A stretch of 37,339 bases of DNA, from NCBI GenBank assembly GCA_048594975.1, contig JBMDXQ010000114.1:1-37339 (forward strand), given 5' to 3'. Source of the stretch: JBMDXB01 sp048594975 (GTDB lineage Bacteria > Acidobacteriota > Vicinamibacteria > Vicinamibacterales > 2-12-FULL-66-21). Numbering within the stretch: the stretch's first letter is position 1; every line of letters begins with the position of its first letter. Under the pieces are notes generated by a model. The model was given only the letters and a program-made list of their open reading frames with translations, ran no database searches and was not told where the DNA came from. A program made the position numbers and the translations under genes. Positions 8,521 through 17,911 of the stretch are shown one piece after another.

Positions 8521-9396
8521 GTGCCCGTCGGCCGCGCACGCATCTCGGCACTGATCGTCAACTACCACAGCTACCACGAGCTGGCACGCTGCCTCGAGGC
8601 GCTGCGCGCGCAGTCGCCCGTCCCGGTGAACGAGATCATCGTCGTGGACCACGAGACGTCGCCGAACAGGGCCGGCGAGATCCGCTCCGCCTTCCCCGAC
8701 GCGCTCGTGGTCGGCCTCCCGGGCAACGCGGGCTTCGCGGCGGGCGTCAACCGCGCCGCGACGCAGGCGCACGGCGAATACCTCCTCCTGGTCAACCCCG
8801 ACACCATGTGCGAGCCGTCGCTCGCCGCGGTGCTGACGGACTGGCTCGACGCGCATCCATCGGTCGCGGTTGTCGGTCCCCGAATCGTCAACGAGGACGG
8901 CACGCTCCAGGCGTCGGCGCGGCGCTTCCCCGACGCAACCACCGGGGCGGCTGGCCGCACGACGTTCCTCACGCGCCTGTTCCCCCGGAACCCGCTCACG
9001 CGGCGAAACCTCGGGTATTCCTTCGCCGCCCGGCCGCAGACCGTCGACTGGGTCAGCGGGGCCTGCGCGATGGTCCGGGCATCAGCGTTCAGGGAAGTGG
9101 GCGGGATGGACGCGGGCTTCTTCCTCTACTGGGAAGACGCCGATCTGTGCCGTCGGCTGCGGAACGCGCGCTGGGAAACCATGTACGTCCCCGGCGTGAC
9201 AGCGGTGCACGCCGGCGGCCGGGCGAGCCGCCATGCCCGCCTCCAGGCGCTCGTGGCTTTCCACCGGTCGGCCTATCGCTACTACAGGAAGCACGGCGGA
9301 CGGGCCGCGGCGCTCGCGGCGCCGCTCGTCTGGTCGGGCCTCTGGATTCGGGCAGGGCTCAAGGCGGCGGCGCTGCTGCTGCGCGGACGTCCCTGA
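8521..9396 (+). CDS. Family 2 glycosyltransferase, rhamnosyltransferase-like
   Basis: GTG start; 291 aa, the usual length for WcaB/RfbN-like GT2 enzymes. Visible motifs: ALIVNYHSY near the N-terminus, GNAGFAAGVNRA, the metal-binding LLVNPD (DxD equivalent), VDWVSGACAMVR, and the catalytic-loop FFLYWEDADLCRRLR. A C-terminal basic amphipathic tail (YRYYRKHGG onward, then hydrophobic) may attach it to the membrane. It lies 68 nt downstream of the YfhO-like gene on the same strand, probably the same transcription unit. Likely adds a deoxyhexose or hexose to a surface glycan; the sugar cannot be read from sequence. Confidence 0.9.
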   Translation: MPVGRARISALIVNYHSYHELARCLEALRAQSPVPVNEIIVVDHETSPNRAGEIRSAFPDALVVGLPGNAGFAAGVNRAATQAHGEYLLLVNPDTMCEPSLAAVLTDWLDAHPSVAVVGPRIVNEDGTLQASARRFPDATTGAAGRTTFLTRLFPRNPLTRRNLGYSFAARPQTVDWVSGACAMVRASAFREVGGMDAGFFLYWEDADLCRRLRNARWETMYVPGVTAVHAGGRASRHARLQALVAFHRSAYRYYRKHGGRAAALAAPLVWSGLWIRAGLKAAALLLRGRP

Positions 9397-9468
9397 GCCG
9401 CGCCGGCCTCGGGGTTGCGCGCTCCGATTCTCGTCCTCTATGCGGGAACCGCCGTGTCAACCGGTTGC

Positions 9469-11724
9469 TCACTGCGGCCCAGCCGGCAGCCGCTCCAGGA
9501 AGTACCGCGCGATGCGCCTGTAGACGTGCGGCGTGGTGCCCGCTCCCTCGGCGATCGCGTGCGAACGGTTCGGATAGACCATCAGATCGAACGGCTTGCC
9601 GAGCGCGACCAGCCTGTTCATTAGCCGCTCGGTGCCCTGGATGTGCACGTTGTCGTCACCCGACCCGTGAATCAGCAGCAGATCGCCGGCCAGGCCCTCG
9701 GCGAAATTGATCGCCGAGCCGCGACGGTAGCCGTCCGCGTTCCCGCTGGGGAGGCCCATGTACCGTTCTTGATAGATCGTGTCGTACAGCTGCTGATCGG
9801 GAACCGGCGCGACCGCGACGCCGACCCGGTAGACGTCCGGGAACCGGAACAGTGCGTTCAGCGTGTTGGTCCCGCCGCCGCTCCAGCCCCAGATGCCGAC
9901 CCGTCCCGCGTCCAGGAAGGCATGCCGCGACACGAGCGCGCGAATGGCCGCGGCCTGTTCCTTCGACGAGAGGTCGCCCACGCTGCCGTAGACGACCCTG
10001 CGCCACGCCGCCCCCTTCGGCGCCGGCGTCCCGCGGTTGTCGATGCTCACGATCACGTAGCCGGCGTCCGCGAGCGCGCGGTGGAAGAGCGTCCGTCCGC
10101 CGCCCCACCGGTCCGTGACGGTCTGGCCGGCGGGCTCGCCGTAGACATACACGATCACGGGATATGTCTTCGCCGGGTCGAAACTCGCGGGCCTCAGCAT
10201 CCACCCGTCGCAGACCACGCCGTCGCCGACCTCCACGGTGAAGAACTCGACCGGCGGCGCGACGACCGGCTGCAGCTTGGCGACCAGGGCCGTCGTGTCG
10301 GTGAGCTGCCGGAGGGGCTTGTGCGACGGGAGTTCCACGACGTCCGTGGAGGGTGGCACGTCGAAGCGCGAGCGCGTGTGGAACGCCAGACGGCCGCCCG
10401 GCGCGATGTCGTAGGCGTGCGTCCCGCCCCAATCGGATGGGGTGACGCGCGAGGGGGCGCCGCTGCCGTCCAAGCGCGAGCGATACAGGTGCCGCTCCGT
10501 GGCGGTGGCCGGAGAGGCGAGAAAATACAGCCAGCCGGCCTGCTCGTCCAGACCGGCGACGTCGATCACGTCGGCATCGAATCGCGTGATCAGCCGTTCG
10601 CCGCCACCGTCGCGCGGCACGCGGTAGACGTGCTGCCACCCGTCGCGCTCGCTGGTCCAGAGGAACGCCCCGCCGCGCTCGATCCAGCGCACCTCGTCCA
10701 CCACCTCGACCCACGTCGTCGATTCGTCGCGGAACAGCCGCCGGACGGCGCCGGTCGCGGCATCGGCCGCCAGGAAATCGTTCCGGTTCTGGAGCCGGTT
10801 CAGCTGCTGGATCCCGAGCTCGCGGTCGTCAATCCACTCGAGCCGCGCGAGGTACGTGTTCCTCGGATCCCCGGGCGTCTGCATCCAGCGGGTCTGGCCG
10901 CCGGCTGCGTCGACGACGCCGATGCGGACCGCGGCGTTGGTCGTGCCGACCTTCGGGTAGGGGATCCGCGTGAGAGTGGGATACAGCGCATCGGTGTTGT
11001 TGATCAGCGTGAAGACGCCGACCCCGCTGGTGTCGAACTGCCAGTACGCGATCCGCTTCCCGTCTGGACTCCACCGGAAGCCATCGCGGACGTTCAGTTC
11101 CTCTTCGTAGACCCAGTCGGACGTCCCGTTGATCCTCGTCTCCGATCCGTCGCTGGTCAGCCGGGTGATCTGCCGGTCGGCGAGGCGCTCGACGTAGATG
11201 TCGCTCTGCCGCACGTAGGCGACGCGGGAGCCATCGGGGGAGAACTTCGCGAACATCAGCGTCGCGTCGGGCGCGCCGCCGCCGAGCTTCTGAAGGCCGC
11301 CGCCCCCGAGCTCGAGCACCCAGTAGTCGCCGCGCGTGTTCTGCCGCCACACCCGTCGCGTGTTGGTGAAGAGGAGTAACCGTCGGCCGTCAGCCGACCA
11401 GGCGTAGTCGTCGATGTCGAGCGGCGTGGCGTCTTTCGCCGGGACGAGGCGCGAGCGATCGACGAGCACCGTCCGCCCGCCGGTCGCGCCGTCGTACCGG
11501 ACGATCGCCGCGCCAGCCGGGGACCGCTCGACCACGGTGTATGCGCCGCCGTCGGCAAGCCAGCGCGCCGGGCCGAAGCGCGGCACGTCGTACTCGCGCG
11601 CGCGGAAGATGCGATCGATCCGCTCATCGAGCCGGCGCGCGCGATCTGCCGATTGCCCGCCGGGCGCAGCGCTCCAGAGCAGGACGGCGGCGACGGCGAT
11701 GGCGGTGGCGCGTACTCCTGGCAT
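9469..11724 (-). CDS. Exported dipeptidyl-peptidase IV-like S9 peptidase
   Basis: The ATG at 11724 starts a good signal peptide (MPGVRATAIAVAAVLLWSA); a GTG at 11745 is also in frame. The 751-residue product has an eight-bladed propeller-type DPPIV N-domain with the S9B substrate-anchoring double-Glu motif DWVYEEEL. A C-terminal alpha/beta hydrolase follows, with Ser615 in GWSGGG, Asp690 in GSGDDNVH and His722 in NRSHAI, the full S9 triad. The usual nucleophile elbow GWSYGG reads GWSGGG here. It would release X-Pro or X-Ala dipeptides from peptides in the periplasm. It is convergent with the GT2 at 9396 and lies near a tricorn-like peptidase, fitting peptide scavenging. Confidence 0.93.
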   Translation of the reverse strand: MPGVRATAIAVAAVLLWSAAPGGQSADRARRLDERIDRIFRAREYDVPRFGPARWLADGGAYTVVERSPAGAAIVRYDGATGGRTVLVDRSRLVPAKDATPLDIDDYAWSADGRRLLLFTNTRRVWRQNTRGDYWVLELGGGGLQKLGGGAPDATLMFAKFSPDGSRVAYVRQSDIYVERLADRQITRLTSDGSETRINGTSDWVYEEELNVRDGFRWSPDGKRIAYWQFDTSGVGVFTLINNTDALYPTLTRIPYPKVGTTNAAVRIGVVDAAGGQTRWMQTPGDPRNTYLARLEWIDDRELGIQQLNRLQNRNDFLAADAATGAVRRLFRDESTTWVEVVDEVRWIERGGAFLWTSERDGWQHVYRVPRDGGGERLITRFDADVIDVAGLDEQAGWLYFLASPATATERHLYRSRLDGSGAPSRVTPSDWGGTHAYDIAPGGRLAFHTRSRFDVPPSTDVVELPSHKPLRQLTDTTALVAKLQPVVAPPVEFFTVEVGDGVVCDGWMLRPASFDPAKTYPVIVYVYGEPAGQTVTDRWGGGRTLFHRALADAGYVIVSIDNRGTPAPKGAAWRRVVYGSVGDLSSKEQAAAIRALVSRHAFLDAGRVGIWGWSGGGTNTLNALFRFPDVYRVGVAVAPVPDQQLYDTIYQERYMGLPSGNADGYRRGSAINFAEGLAGDLLLIHGSGDDNVHIQGTERLMNRLVALGKPFDLMVYPNRSHAIAEGAGTTPHVYRRIARYFLERLPAGPQ

Positions 11725-11939
11725 TTGACATCCGGCGCGCCGCACCCGACGCGCGACCGCCCAAGCATAACAACGTCACGCCGGTCCGGGCAGCACGGCG
11801 CGGCTCACAGAGCTGTGATGCGGCTCCCGGTTCTGTATCCGCCGACCGCCGGGCGTTCCGTCCAACACAATCTGCCGCAGGCAGTTAGAGACACGGCCGC
11901 GGTGGTACGGGGCTTGCGGCTGCGGGAGCGGAGGTTTCC

Positions 11940-12623
11940 GTGACCGACAAGGACATTCCCGCGGTCCCCGAGGATGCCGCGAACCCGCCGGCGGCGGCCC
12001 CGTCGTTGACGGGTGTGGAGCTGGGTGGCGTCACCCTCGCGATCGTCGGCGCCGCGGCTCTCACGTTCGCGGTCCTGACCGCGGGCGGCAGTCCGTCCAC
12101 GGAGGCAGCCGCGGCGCCGGGACGCGCCGCCGCATCGGCCGCGACGCCCGCACCCGTTGTCGCCCTGCTCGAGAGCGGGGGGCCGGGCTGGGCGCCGAAC
12201 GCGGCGCGGTGGACCGGCAACGCCAGGCGCAGCGTGGCCGTCGAGGTGCCCTCGGTCAACAAGGTGTCGGTGTGGATGCGCGACGTGCGCCCGCTGCTCG
12301 TCGTGCGCTGCCTGCAGGGACACGCCGACGCGTTCGTCTTCACCGACTCGGCGGCGATGATCGAGGCGCACACCGAGGACCACACGGTGCGCTACGCGTT
12401 CGACACCGAGGCCGAGTCGAGCGAGCTCTGGCCGGATTCGACCGAGCACGACGCGCTGTTCGCCCCCGACGGCGGTGCGTTCGCGCGCCGCCTCATGGCG
12501 GCGCGGACGCTGCGCTTCGGCTTCACCCCGCACAACGCCGCCCCGGTGACCGCCCACTTCCGCGTGAGCGGCCTCCGCGAGCAGCTGGGTCCTGCCACGC
12601 GCGACTGCGGGCTGGGGCACTGA
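11940..12623 (+). CDS. Single-TM protein resembling type VI secretion-associated VasI
   Basis: GTG start with GGAGG (11930-11934) 5 nt upstream; 227 aa. A short acidic N-terminus is followed by one hydrophobic segment (about 23-45) and an Ala/Pro-rich linker. The C-terminal beta-rich domain includes VRPLLVVRCLQGHADAF, then HTVRYAFDT, a Trp-containing ELWPDSTEHDALF, and a TLRFGFTPHNAAPVTAHF, VSGL ending. This order of motifs resembles the VasI/TagO-like family found in type VI secretion clusters. No other T6SS gene is nearby, so the domain may be used outside secretion. It ends 16 nt before the convergent tricorn gene. Resemblance moderate, function unassigned. Confidence 0.6.
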   Translation: MTDKDIPAVPEDAANPPAAAPSLTGVELGGVTLAIVGAAALTFAVLTAGGSPSTEAAAAPGRAAASAATPAPVVALLESGGPGWAPNAARWTGNARRSVAVEVPSVNKVSVWMRDVRPLLVVRCLQGHADAFVFTDSAAMIEAHTEDHTVRYAFDTEAESSELWPDSTEHDALFAPDGGAFARRLMAARTLRFGFTPHNAAPVTAHFRVSGLREQLGPATRDCGLGH

Positions 12624-12639
12624 GTCAGCGGCCCCGTCG

Positions 12640-15600
12640 TCAGCTTCCGCCGACCGTCCCGCGCAGCGTCTTGCCCCGGACCGGATACGGGGGCCGGACC
12701 GCCTTCTTCGGCGGGTTCTTCTTCAGCTCGGCCAGCACGATCTCGATCGCCTTCTCGAGCTGCGGGTCGCGGCCGGCGATGACGTCGGCCGGCGCCTGCT
12801 CGACCTCGACGTCGGGCGGCACGCCTTCGTTTTCGACCACCCAGCCTTCTTGCGGCGTCCAGATGGCGAGGTTCGGCGCGGTGATGCCGCCGCCGTCCAT
12901 GAGCACCGGGAACCCGAGGATGCCGACCAGCCCTCCCCAGGTGCGCTGCCCGACGAGCGGCCCCAGCTTGAACTTGCGGAACATCCACGGAAGCAGGTCG
13001 CCGCCCGACCCCGCAGTTTCGTCGATGATCATCGCCATCGGGCCCTGGATGGAGGCGAACGGCGTCTTCAGGTCGCTTCCGTAGCGCATCGCCCAGTTGG
13101 CGATGAAGGGACGGCGCAGGATGTCGATGTAGTAGTCGGCCACGCTGCCGCCGCCGTTGAAGCGCTCGTCGATGATGATCGCCTCCTTGTTCACCTGCGG
13201 GTAGAAGTAGCGCTTGAAGTAGGCGTGGCCCGCCGTCGCCGTGTTCGGTACGTAGACGTACGCCACGCGGCCGCCGGTCGCCTTGTCCACCTTCTTCAGG
13301 TTGCCCTCCACCCAGTCGCGGTTGCGCAGCGCCGCCTCGCTGGCGATCGGCACGACCTGCACGGTGCGCGACCCGCTCCCGTCCGGCTTCGGCCCGAGCG
13401 TGATCTCGACGATCTTGCCGGCGGTGTTCTCGAACAGGCTGTAGAGGTTCGTCGGCACGCGCAGATCGCGGCCGTTCACCGCCAGCAGGTACTCGCCCGC
13501 TTTCGCGTTGACGCCCGGTTCGGTGAGCGGCGCGCGCAGTTGCGGGTTCCAGTTGAGGCCGCCGTACACCTTCTTCAGCCGGTAGCGGCCGTCGGCGACC
13601 TCGAAGTCGGCGCCGAGGAGGCCGCCGGGCACGTTCCGCGGCTCGCGCAGGCTGTCGCCGCCGCCGACGTTGTGGTGGCCGACCGACAGCTCGCTCGACA
13701 TCCACTGCAGCACGCGGTTCAGGTCGGCGCGCGTCGCCACGTGCGGGAGGAAGGCGGCGTATTTCTCCCGCGCCTTCTGCCAGTCGACGCCGTGCATGTT
13801 CGGCGCGTAGAAGTAGTCGCGGTTGATGCGCCAGGCCTCGTCGAAGATCTGCTTCCACTCGATGACCGGGTCGACCCGCACCTCGATCGAATCCACGGTA
13901 ATCCGCCCCTCCGACGGCTCGATCTTCCGCGTGGTGGGCACGATCGACCAGTCGCTGCCGCTGCGGTAGAGGAGCTTCTTGCCGTCCGCCGAGACGACGT
14001 AGTCGGTGACCGAGGGCAGCAGCACCTCGTTCTTTCGCGTCGTCAGGTCGTAGCGGTTCAGCGACGCAGTCTCGTCGACGGTCTTGAGGTAGTACAGCTG
14101 GCCGGCGGTTCCGGCCTGCAGGTTGGACAGCTGCGCCGGGGTCACGGGCAGGTCGAGAATGCGGTACTCGAGCCCCTCGAAGTCGATCCTGAACGGCGCG
14201 GCCTTCTCGGTCCCCTCCTTCTTGGTCTTCTCGGCCTCGTCGCCCTTGGCCGCCTGCGCGGCGGGCGTGGCGGCTTCGGGCTTCTCGCCCGTCGGTCTGG
14301 CGCTCTTCGGCGCCTCGTCCGGCTTCTCGGACTTCTCGGCGGCGGCCTTCTCCTCGTCGCTCTCCCTCGCGATCGGCGAGGGCAGGTCGTTGCGCAGCAC
14401 CGCCACGTAGATGCCGGAGGTGGCGCGCATGTCGGCGTTCGACTGCGCGAACCAGTCCTTCACCGGCCCGGCGTCGGTCGAGCCGAAGAAGAACAGGTAT
14501 TTTCCGCTCTTGTCGAACACCGGGTTGCTGACGTCGCCGAGGCCGTCGCTCACCTGGAAGACCTTCGCCTGCTCGGTCGAGTAGGCGTACACCGTCGTGA
14601 TGTTGGCGGCGTTGTCCATCGCGTAGGCCAGCCACTTCGAGTCGGGCGACCACGAGTAGCTGATGATGATGACCGGGCTGTAGAACGGCTGCGAGGCGAT
14701 CTTCTTCGACACCCCGGTCTTCACGTCGAGCCAGTAGACGCTCAGCGTGTTGTCGAAATACGCGATTTTCTGCGAGTCCGGCGACCACACCGGGGCGCGG
14801 TAGAAGCCTGCGCCGGCCACCTTGATCGCCCGCGGCTCTCCTCTACCGTCCTGGCTGCCGATGTAGAGCTGGTACTCGCCGGTGGCGTCGGAGAACCAGG
14901 CGATCGAGCGGCCGTCGGGCGACCAGGCGGGCGAGCGGTCGTGTGCGGCGACACTCGCGGTCAGGTTGCGCACGTCGCCTTTCTCGCCCGGCACGGTGAC
15001 GATTTCGCCCCGGAACCCGAACACCGCGCGCGCGCCGGACGGCGAGAGCGCCGCCTCGCGGATCCAGCGCGCGCCGCGCGCGTACCGCGGCCTCGTTTCG
15101 CGCAGGTCGGAGGGCACCCCGATGGCCAGCCGGCGGCTGGCCCCGTTCTGCGGCTCCAGGACGTGCAGCACCCCGGCCTGCTCGTAGACGATCCGGCCGC
15201 CGCCGGCCGACGCGTTCAGTATCGGGAAATCCTCGTGCTTCGTGATCTGGCGCACCTGCTTCGTCCTGGTGTCGTAGGCGAACAGGTTGAATTCCCCTTC
15301 GCGGTCGGAGCGGAAGTACACTGTGTCGCCGATCCACATCGGGTCGGTGTCGTTCGATCGGGAGGCCGGCTGCGGAACCTTCTCGATCGCGTGGCCCTTC
15401 CTCGCGTAGAGCCAGAGGCGCGACACCGTGCCGCCGCGATACTGTTTCCACTGTTGGTAGCGTCCGGCCAGCGGGTTGTAGGCGATGCGCTGCCCGTCGG
15501 GCGAGTACACGGCTCGCGCGGCGTTCGGGATCGGCAGCGCCTCTTCGACGCCGCCGGTCACCGGGACGGTGAACAACCGCGAGTAGCGCCCGGTAAAGCT

Positions 15601-15999
15601 GGCGCGCTGGGACGCGAACAGCACCGCCTTGCCGTCGGGCGTGAAGCTCTGGACGAGATCGGCGCCCGGATGCCAGGTGAGCCGCGCCGGCGCGCCGCCG
15701 GCGAGCGGTACCGTGTAGACGTCCACGTTGCCGTCGTACTGCGCGCTGAACGCGATCGTCCGTCCGTCGGGAGAGAACACCGGGTTCGACTCGACGCCGT
15801 CGTCGGTGGTCAGCCGCCGCACGCCGGCGCCGTCGAGATTGCAGACGAAGAGATCTCCGGCGTAGATGAAGGCGATGTGGCCGGCGCTGATTGCCGGCTG
15901 AGTCAGGAGCTTGGTATCGGCCGGGTCGACTCGCGCGTCAATCCCGGGCGCAAACGGGGCGATGCACGCCACGAGCGCCGCCACGAACAGTCTTCGCAT
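12640..15999 (-). CDS. Exported tricorn-like S41 protease
   Basis: ATG at 15999 with GAGG about 7 nt upstream; 1119 aa. A signal peptide (MRRLFVAALVACIAPFAPG) is followed by WD40/TolB-like beta-propeller repeats with many SPDG motifs (residues ~30-530). Next comes a Lys/Glu/Ala/Pro-rich linker (~540-600), a PDZ-like part and an S41 core. Candidate catalytic residues are His775 (or 776) in ELSVGHH and Ser998 in AGSGGDLLPW. The family normally completes a tetrad with a Ser and Glu that I did not map. Tricorn homologues of about 1100 residues cut oligopeptides; the signal peptide places this one outside the cytoplasm. A promoter-like TTGACG/TATACT lies upstream. The product probably feeds peptides to the neighbouring DPPIV-like enzyme. 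Confidence 0.92.
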   Translation of the reverse strand: MRRLFVAALVACIAPFAPGIDARVDPADTKLLTQPAISAGHIAFIYAGDLFVCNLDGAGVRRLTTDDGVESNPVFSPDGRTIAFSAQYDGNVDVYTVPLAGGAPARLTWHPGADLVQSFTPDGKAVLFASQRASFTGRYSRLFTVPVTGGVEEALPIPNAARAVYSPDGQRIAYNPLAGRYQQWKQYRGGTVSRLWLYARKGHAIEKVPQPASRSNDTDPMWIGDTVYFRSDREGEFNLFAYDTRTKQVRQITKHEDFPILNASAGGGRIVYEQAGVLHVLEPQNGASRRLAIGVPSDLRETRPRYARGARWIREAALSPSGARAVFGFRGEIVTVPGEKGDVRNLTASVAAHDRSPAWSPDGRSIAWFSDATGEYQLYIGSQDGRGEPRAIKVAGAGFYRAPVWSPDSQKIAYFDNTLSVYWLDVKTGVSKKIASQPFYSPVIIISYSWSPDSKWLAYAMDNAANITTVYAYSTEQAKVFQVSDGLGDVSNPVFDKSGKYLFFFGSTDAGPVKDWFAQSNADMRATSGIYVAVLRNDLPSPIARESDEEKAAAEKSEKPDEAPKSARPTGEKPEAATPAAQAAKGDEAEKTKKEGTEKAAPFRIDFEGLEYRILDLPVTPAQLSNLQAGTAGQLYYLKTVDETASLNRYDLTTRKNEVLLPSVTDYVVSADGKKLLYRSGSDWSIVPTTRKIEPSEGRITVDSIEVRVDPVIEWKQIFDEAWRINRDYFYAPNMHGVDWQKAREKYAAFLPHVATRADLNRVLQWMSSELSVGHHNVGGGDSLREPRNVPGGLLGADFEVADGRYRLKKVYGGLNWNPQLRAPLTEPGVNAKAGEYLLAVNGRDLRVPTNLYSLFENTAGKIVEITLGPKPDGSGSRTVQVVPIASEAALRNRDWVEGNLKKVDKATGGRVAYVYVPNTATAGHAYFKRYFYPQVNKEAIIIDERFNGGGSVADYYIDILRRPFIANWAMRYGSDLKTPFASIQGPMAMIIDETAGSGGDLLPWMFRKFKLGPLVGQRTWGGLVGILGFPVLMDGGGITAPNLAIWTPQEGWVVENEGVPPDVEVEQAPADVIAGRDPQLEKAIEIVLAELKKNPPKKAVRPPYPVRGKTLRGTVGGS

Positions 16000-16524
16000 A
16001 GGACGGACCTCGGTGGGGATGTGAACCGCCAGTATAGCCTGCGGCGGGCGACGTCAATGGTGACTGAGGGCGGAGTGCGCGAGCCAGGATTGCAGCAGGA
16101 ACTGTATTCGACCGAAGGCCGATCATCCCGGACGTGGCTTGCCGGGTCGCCTGCGGTGAGATACGGAGTGACGTCCGGCTTCAGATGGAAGACGAAGACA
16201 AGGCGGCGGGCGGAACTACGCGGGGTCCTGTCGCAGATGGTTGGGACCGTGTGCCCGGATGTGACATCCGGAGGCCTCGCGGCCGGTGTGCGCAGGACCC
16301 CGTGAGTCCGTTCCTAGTCCGGCGGTAGCTCCACGCTGCCCTCCTTGCCAGACATGGATCCAATCCGGCCTCGGGGCTCGATCGCGCCCAGAATGGACCT
16401 CCCGCGCTCAGGAGTCAAGATCAATTCGCCGCGGTAGAATCGCGGCCGAGCGCGCTGGCTGCCGCCGTCGAGCGCGCGGGCTCGACAGCGCGTGCGGCGG
16501 CACGACGGAGGCAGACAGACGGAC
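16000..16524. other. Intergenic region between the tricorn gene and 16525
   Basis: No supported gene in these 525 nt; the open frames here have no start context or recognisable domain. It contains the candidate tricorn promoter and a short hairpin CCGGATG/CATCCGG (16255-16261 and 16265-16271, 3-nt loop). Nothing else seen. Confidence 0.5.
16031..16057 (-). promoter_or_regulatory. Candidate sigma70 promoter of the tricorn gene
   Basis: On the minus strand TTGACG (16057-16052) and TATACT (16036-16031) are separated by 15 nt, shorter than the optimal 17. The boxes match consensus at five and four of six positions. The transcript would start about 25 nt upstream of the ATG at 15999. Confidence 0.4.
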
Positions 16525-17001
16525 ATGACGACGAGGACAACGGCGTTCACTATCGGGATCATCGTCCTGGCGGCGGCGATTGCGTGGCCCGCCGTCTCCC
16601 GTGCGCGCGCGCAGGCACCGGCGGCGCAGGTCGGGCGCGCCGAACGCACCGCGTGGTACTTCTACCGCGTGAAATGGGGATTCCAGGAAGAATTCGTCAC
16701 GCTCTTCACGCGCAACCACCTGCCCGTGCTGCGCGATCAGATCAAGAGCGGGCGTATCGTCGACGTGCGCACCTACGTGCCGACGTACCACGGCGACGGC
16801 CGCGCCGACTGGACGTTCGCGGTCGCCATCACGTTCAAGGACACCGCAGCGATGACCGGCCCGTCGCCGGACGCGGAGATCGCAAAGCGGCTCTATCCTG
16901 ACCAGGAGGCGTTCCGCAAGGAGGAGCAGCGGCGCTTCGAGTTGCTCGATGCGCACTGGGACGTCCCGCTGAACGAGCTGCGGCTCGACACGGGGAAGTG
17001 A
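16525..17001 (+). CDS. Small exported protein of unknown function, possible alpha/beta barrel fold
   Basis: The ATG at 16525 is preferred over the GTG at 16492: GGAGG (16507-16511) lies upstream and a signal peptide starts here (TTRTTAFTIGIIVLAAAIAW). 158 aa. The mature part begins with WYFYRVKWGFQEEFVTLF, then NHLPVLRDQIKSG, RIVDVRTYVPTYHGDG and WTFAVAITFKD. Alternating strands and helices with a conserved early YR(V)KWG pattern suggest a dimeric alpha/beta-barrel (NIPSNAP/EthD-like) fold, but I cannot name a family. It is monocistronic as far as visible. Confidence 0.7.
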   Translation: MTTRTTAFTIGIIVLAAAIAWPAVSRARAQAPAAQVGRAERTAWYFYRVKWGFQEEFVTLFTRNHLPVLRDQIKSGRIVDVRTYVPTYHGDGRADWTFAVAITFKDTAAMTGPSPDAEIAKRLYPDQEAFRKEEQRRFELLDAHWDVPLNELRLDTGK

Positions 17002-17163
17002 CGGCAACGGCTGCCGGTGCCGTCTCGCGCTGCCCATCAGCGCTGCCGCGCGTCGCAAACGTGCACGCCTGGAGGCCTGCGCGACGACAGGCCGCGGCAG
17101 TCCCTGAACGCCTGACGCTGCGACAAACGTGCCGGCGCAGGACGCGTACGGCCCGCCGTTGCA

Positions 17164-17619
17164 CTACGACGCCGCTGGAAGCCGGCCGAGCGCACCCCAG
17201 ATCCAGCGATGCAGCTTGTGGAATCCGGTGGGCTGCGCGTGCATGAGGATGCACTCTCGATCGATCACCGTGAGCCCGAGCTGGCGGCACAGCTGAACCG
17301 CGTGCGCGGACTCCGCACCCTGCTGGAGCCACACGTAGTGCAACCCCGCCGCCGAGGCGTCGCGGATGACGTCGACGGCCGCGATTGGCGGAACGACGAC
17401 CAGCACCGCGTCGACGGGTTCGGGGAGCTTCTCGAAGCCCGCGTAACACGGCACGCCGTCAATGGTCCCGGCGATCGGGTGAATCGGGTAGACGCGGTAG
17501 CCCCTGGCCAGCAGCTCCCGCATCGCGACATTGCCGAACTTCTTCCCCGAGCGCGACACGCCGGCGATCGCGAGAGCAGGCCTGGCGAGGAACTCGTTGA
17601 CGGCGGCGCGGGTGGTCAT
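17164..17619 (-). CDS. CoA-binding domain protein (YccU-like)
   Basis: ATG at 17619 preceded by GGAGGACGTGCC, an excellent Shine-Dalgarno; the frame runs further upstream to 18162 but without gene-like content. 151 aa, the normal size for stand-alone CoA_binding_2 proteins. The Rossmann start reads AIAGVSRSGKKFGNVAMREL, followed by YRVYPIHP, VDAVLVVVPP, LHYVWLQQGAES and DRECILMHAQP. Cytosolic; members bind CoA and are otherwise poorly defined. It is divergent from the gene at 17912. Confidence 0.9.
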   Translation of the reverse strand: MTTRAAVNEFLARPALAIAGVSRSGKKFGNVAMRELLARGYRVYPIHPIAGTIDGVPCYAGFEKLPEPVDAVLVVVPPIAAVDVIRDASAAGLHYVWLQQGAESAHAVQLCRQLGLTVIDRECILMHAQPTGFHKLHRWIWGALGRLPAAS

Positions 17620-17911
17620 GGCACGTCCTCCACGGGATAGCGGCGGGTCGCCTGATCCGAAGCGGCGTGCGTCGGGTGAGCCGCCGTTCTGTTCGGCACA
17701 GGCCTGCCATTTCTTCGAGTAGCACCTCCCATGCCAGCCGCGGCGCGCTGCCTCCGCCCGCAAGTCGCGCTCTGGCACCGTCGAACCGACAGGATGGAAC
17801 GCGACTCGTCGTGTCATCGGCGCCGGATTACCGTCACGGCAGCCGGGGGCACAACACATGCCGAGGTCGTGTGCCATGTCCTCACGGGCACGCGGGGGGT
17901 GGATTAAGCTG

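Noticed and set aside
9643..11379. 578-residue plus-strand frame
   Set aside because: Antisense shadow of the DPPIV-like gene, with no motif.
12850..16305. 1151-residue plus-strand frame, longest in the window
   Set aside because: Antisense of the tricorn gene; composition is Arg/Val/Leu-biased without a domain, whereas the minus strand has the signal peptide, SPDG repeats and S41 motifs.
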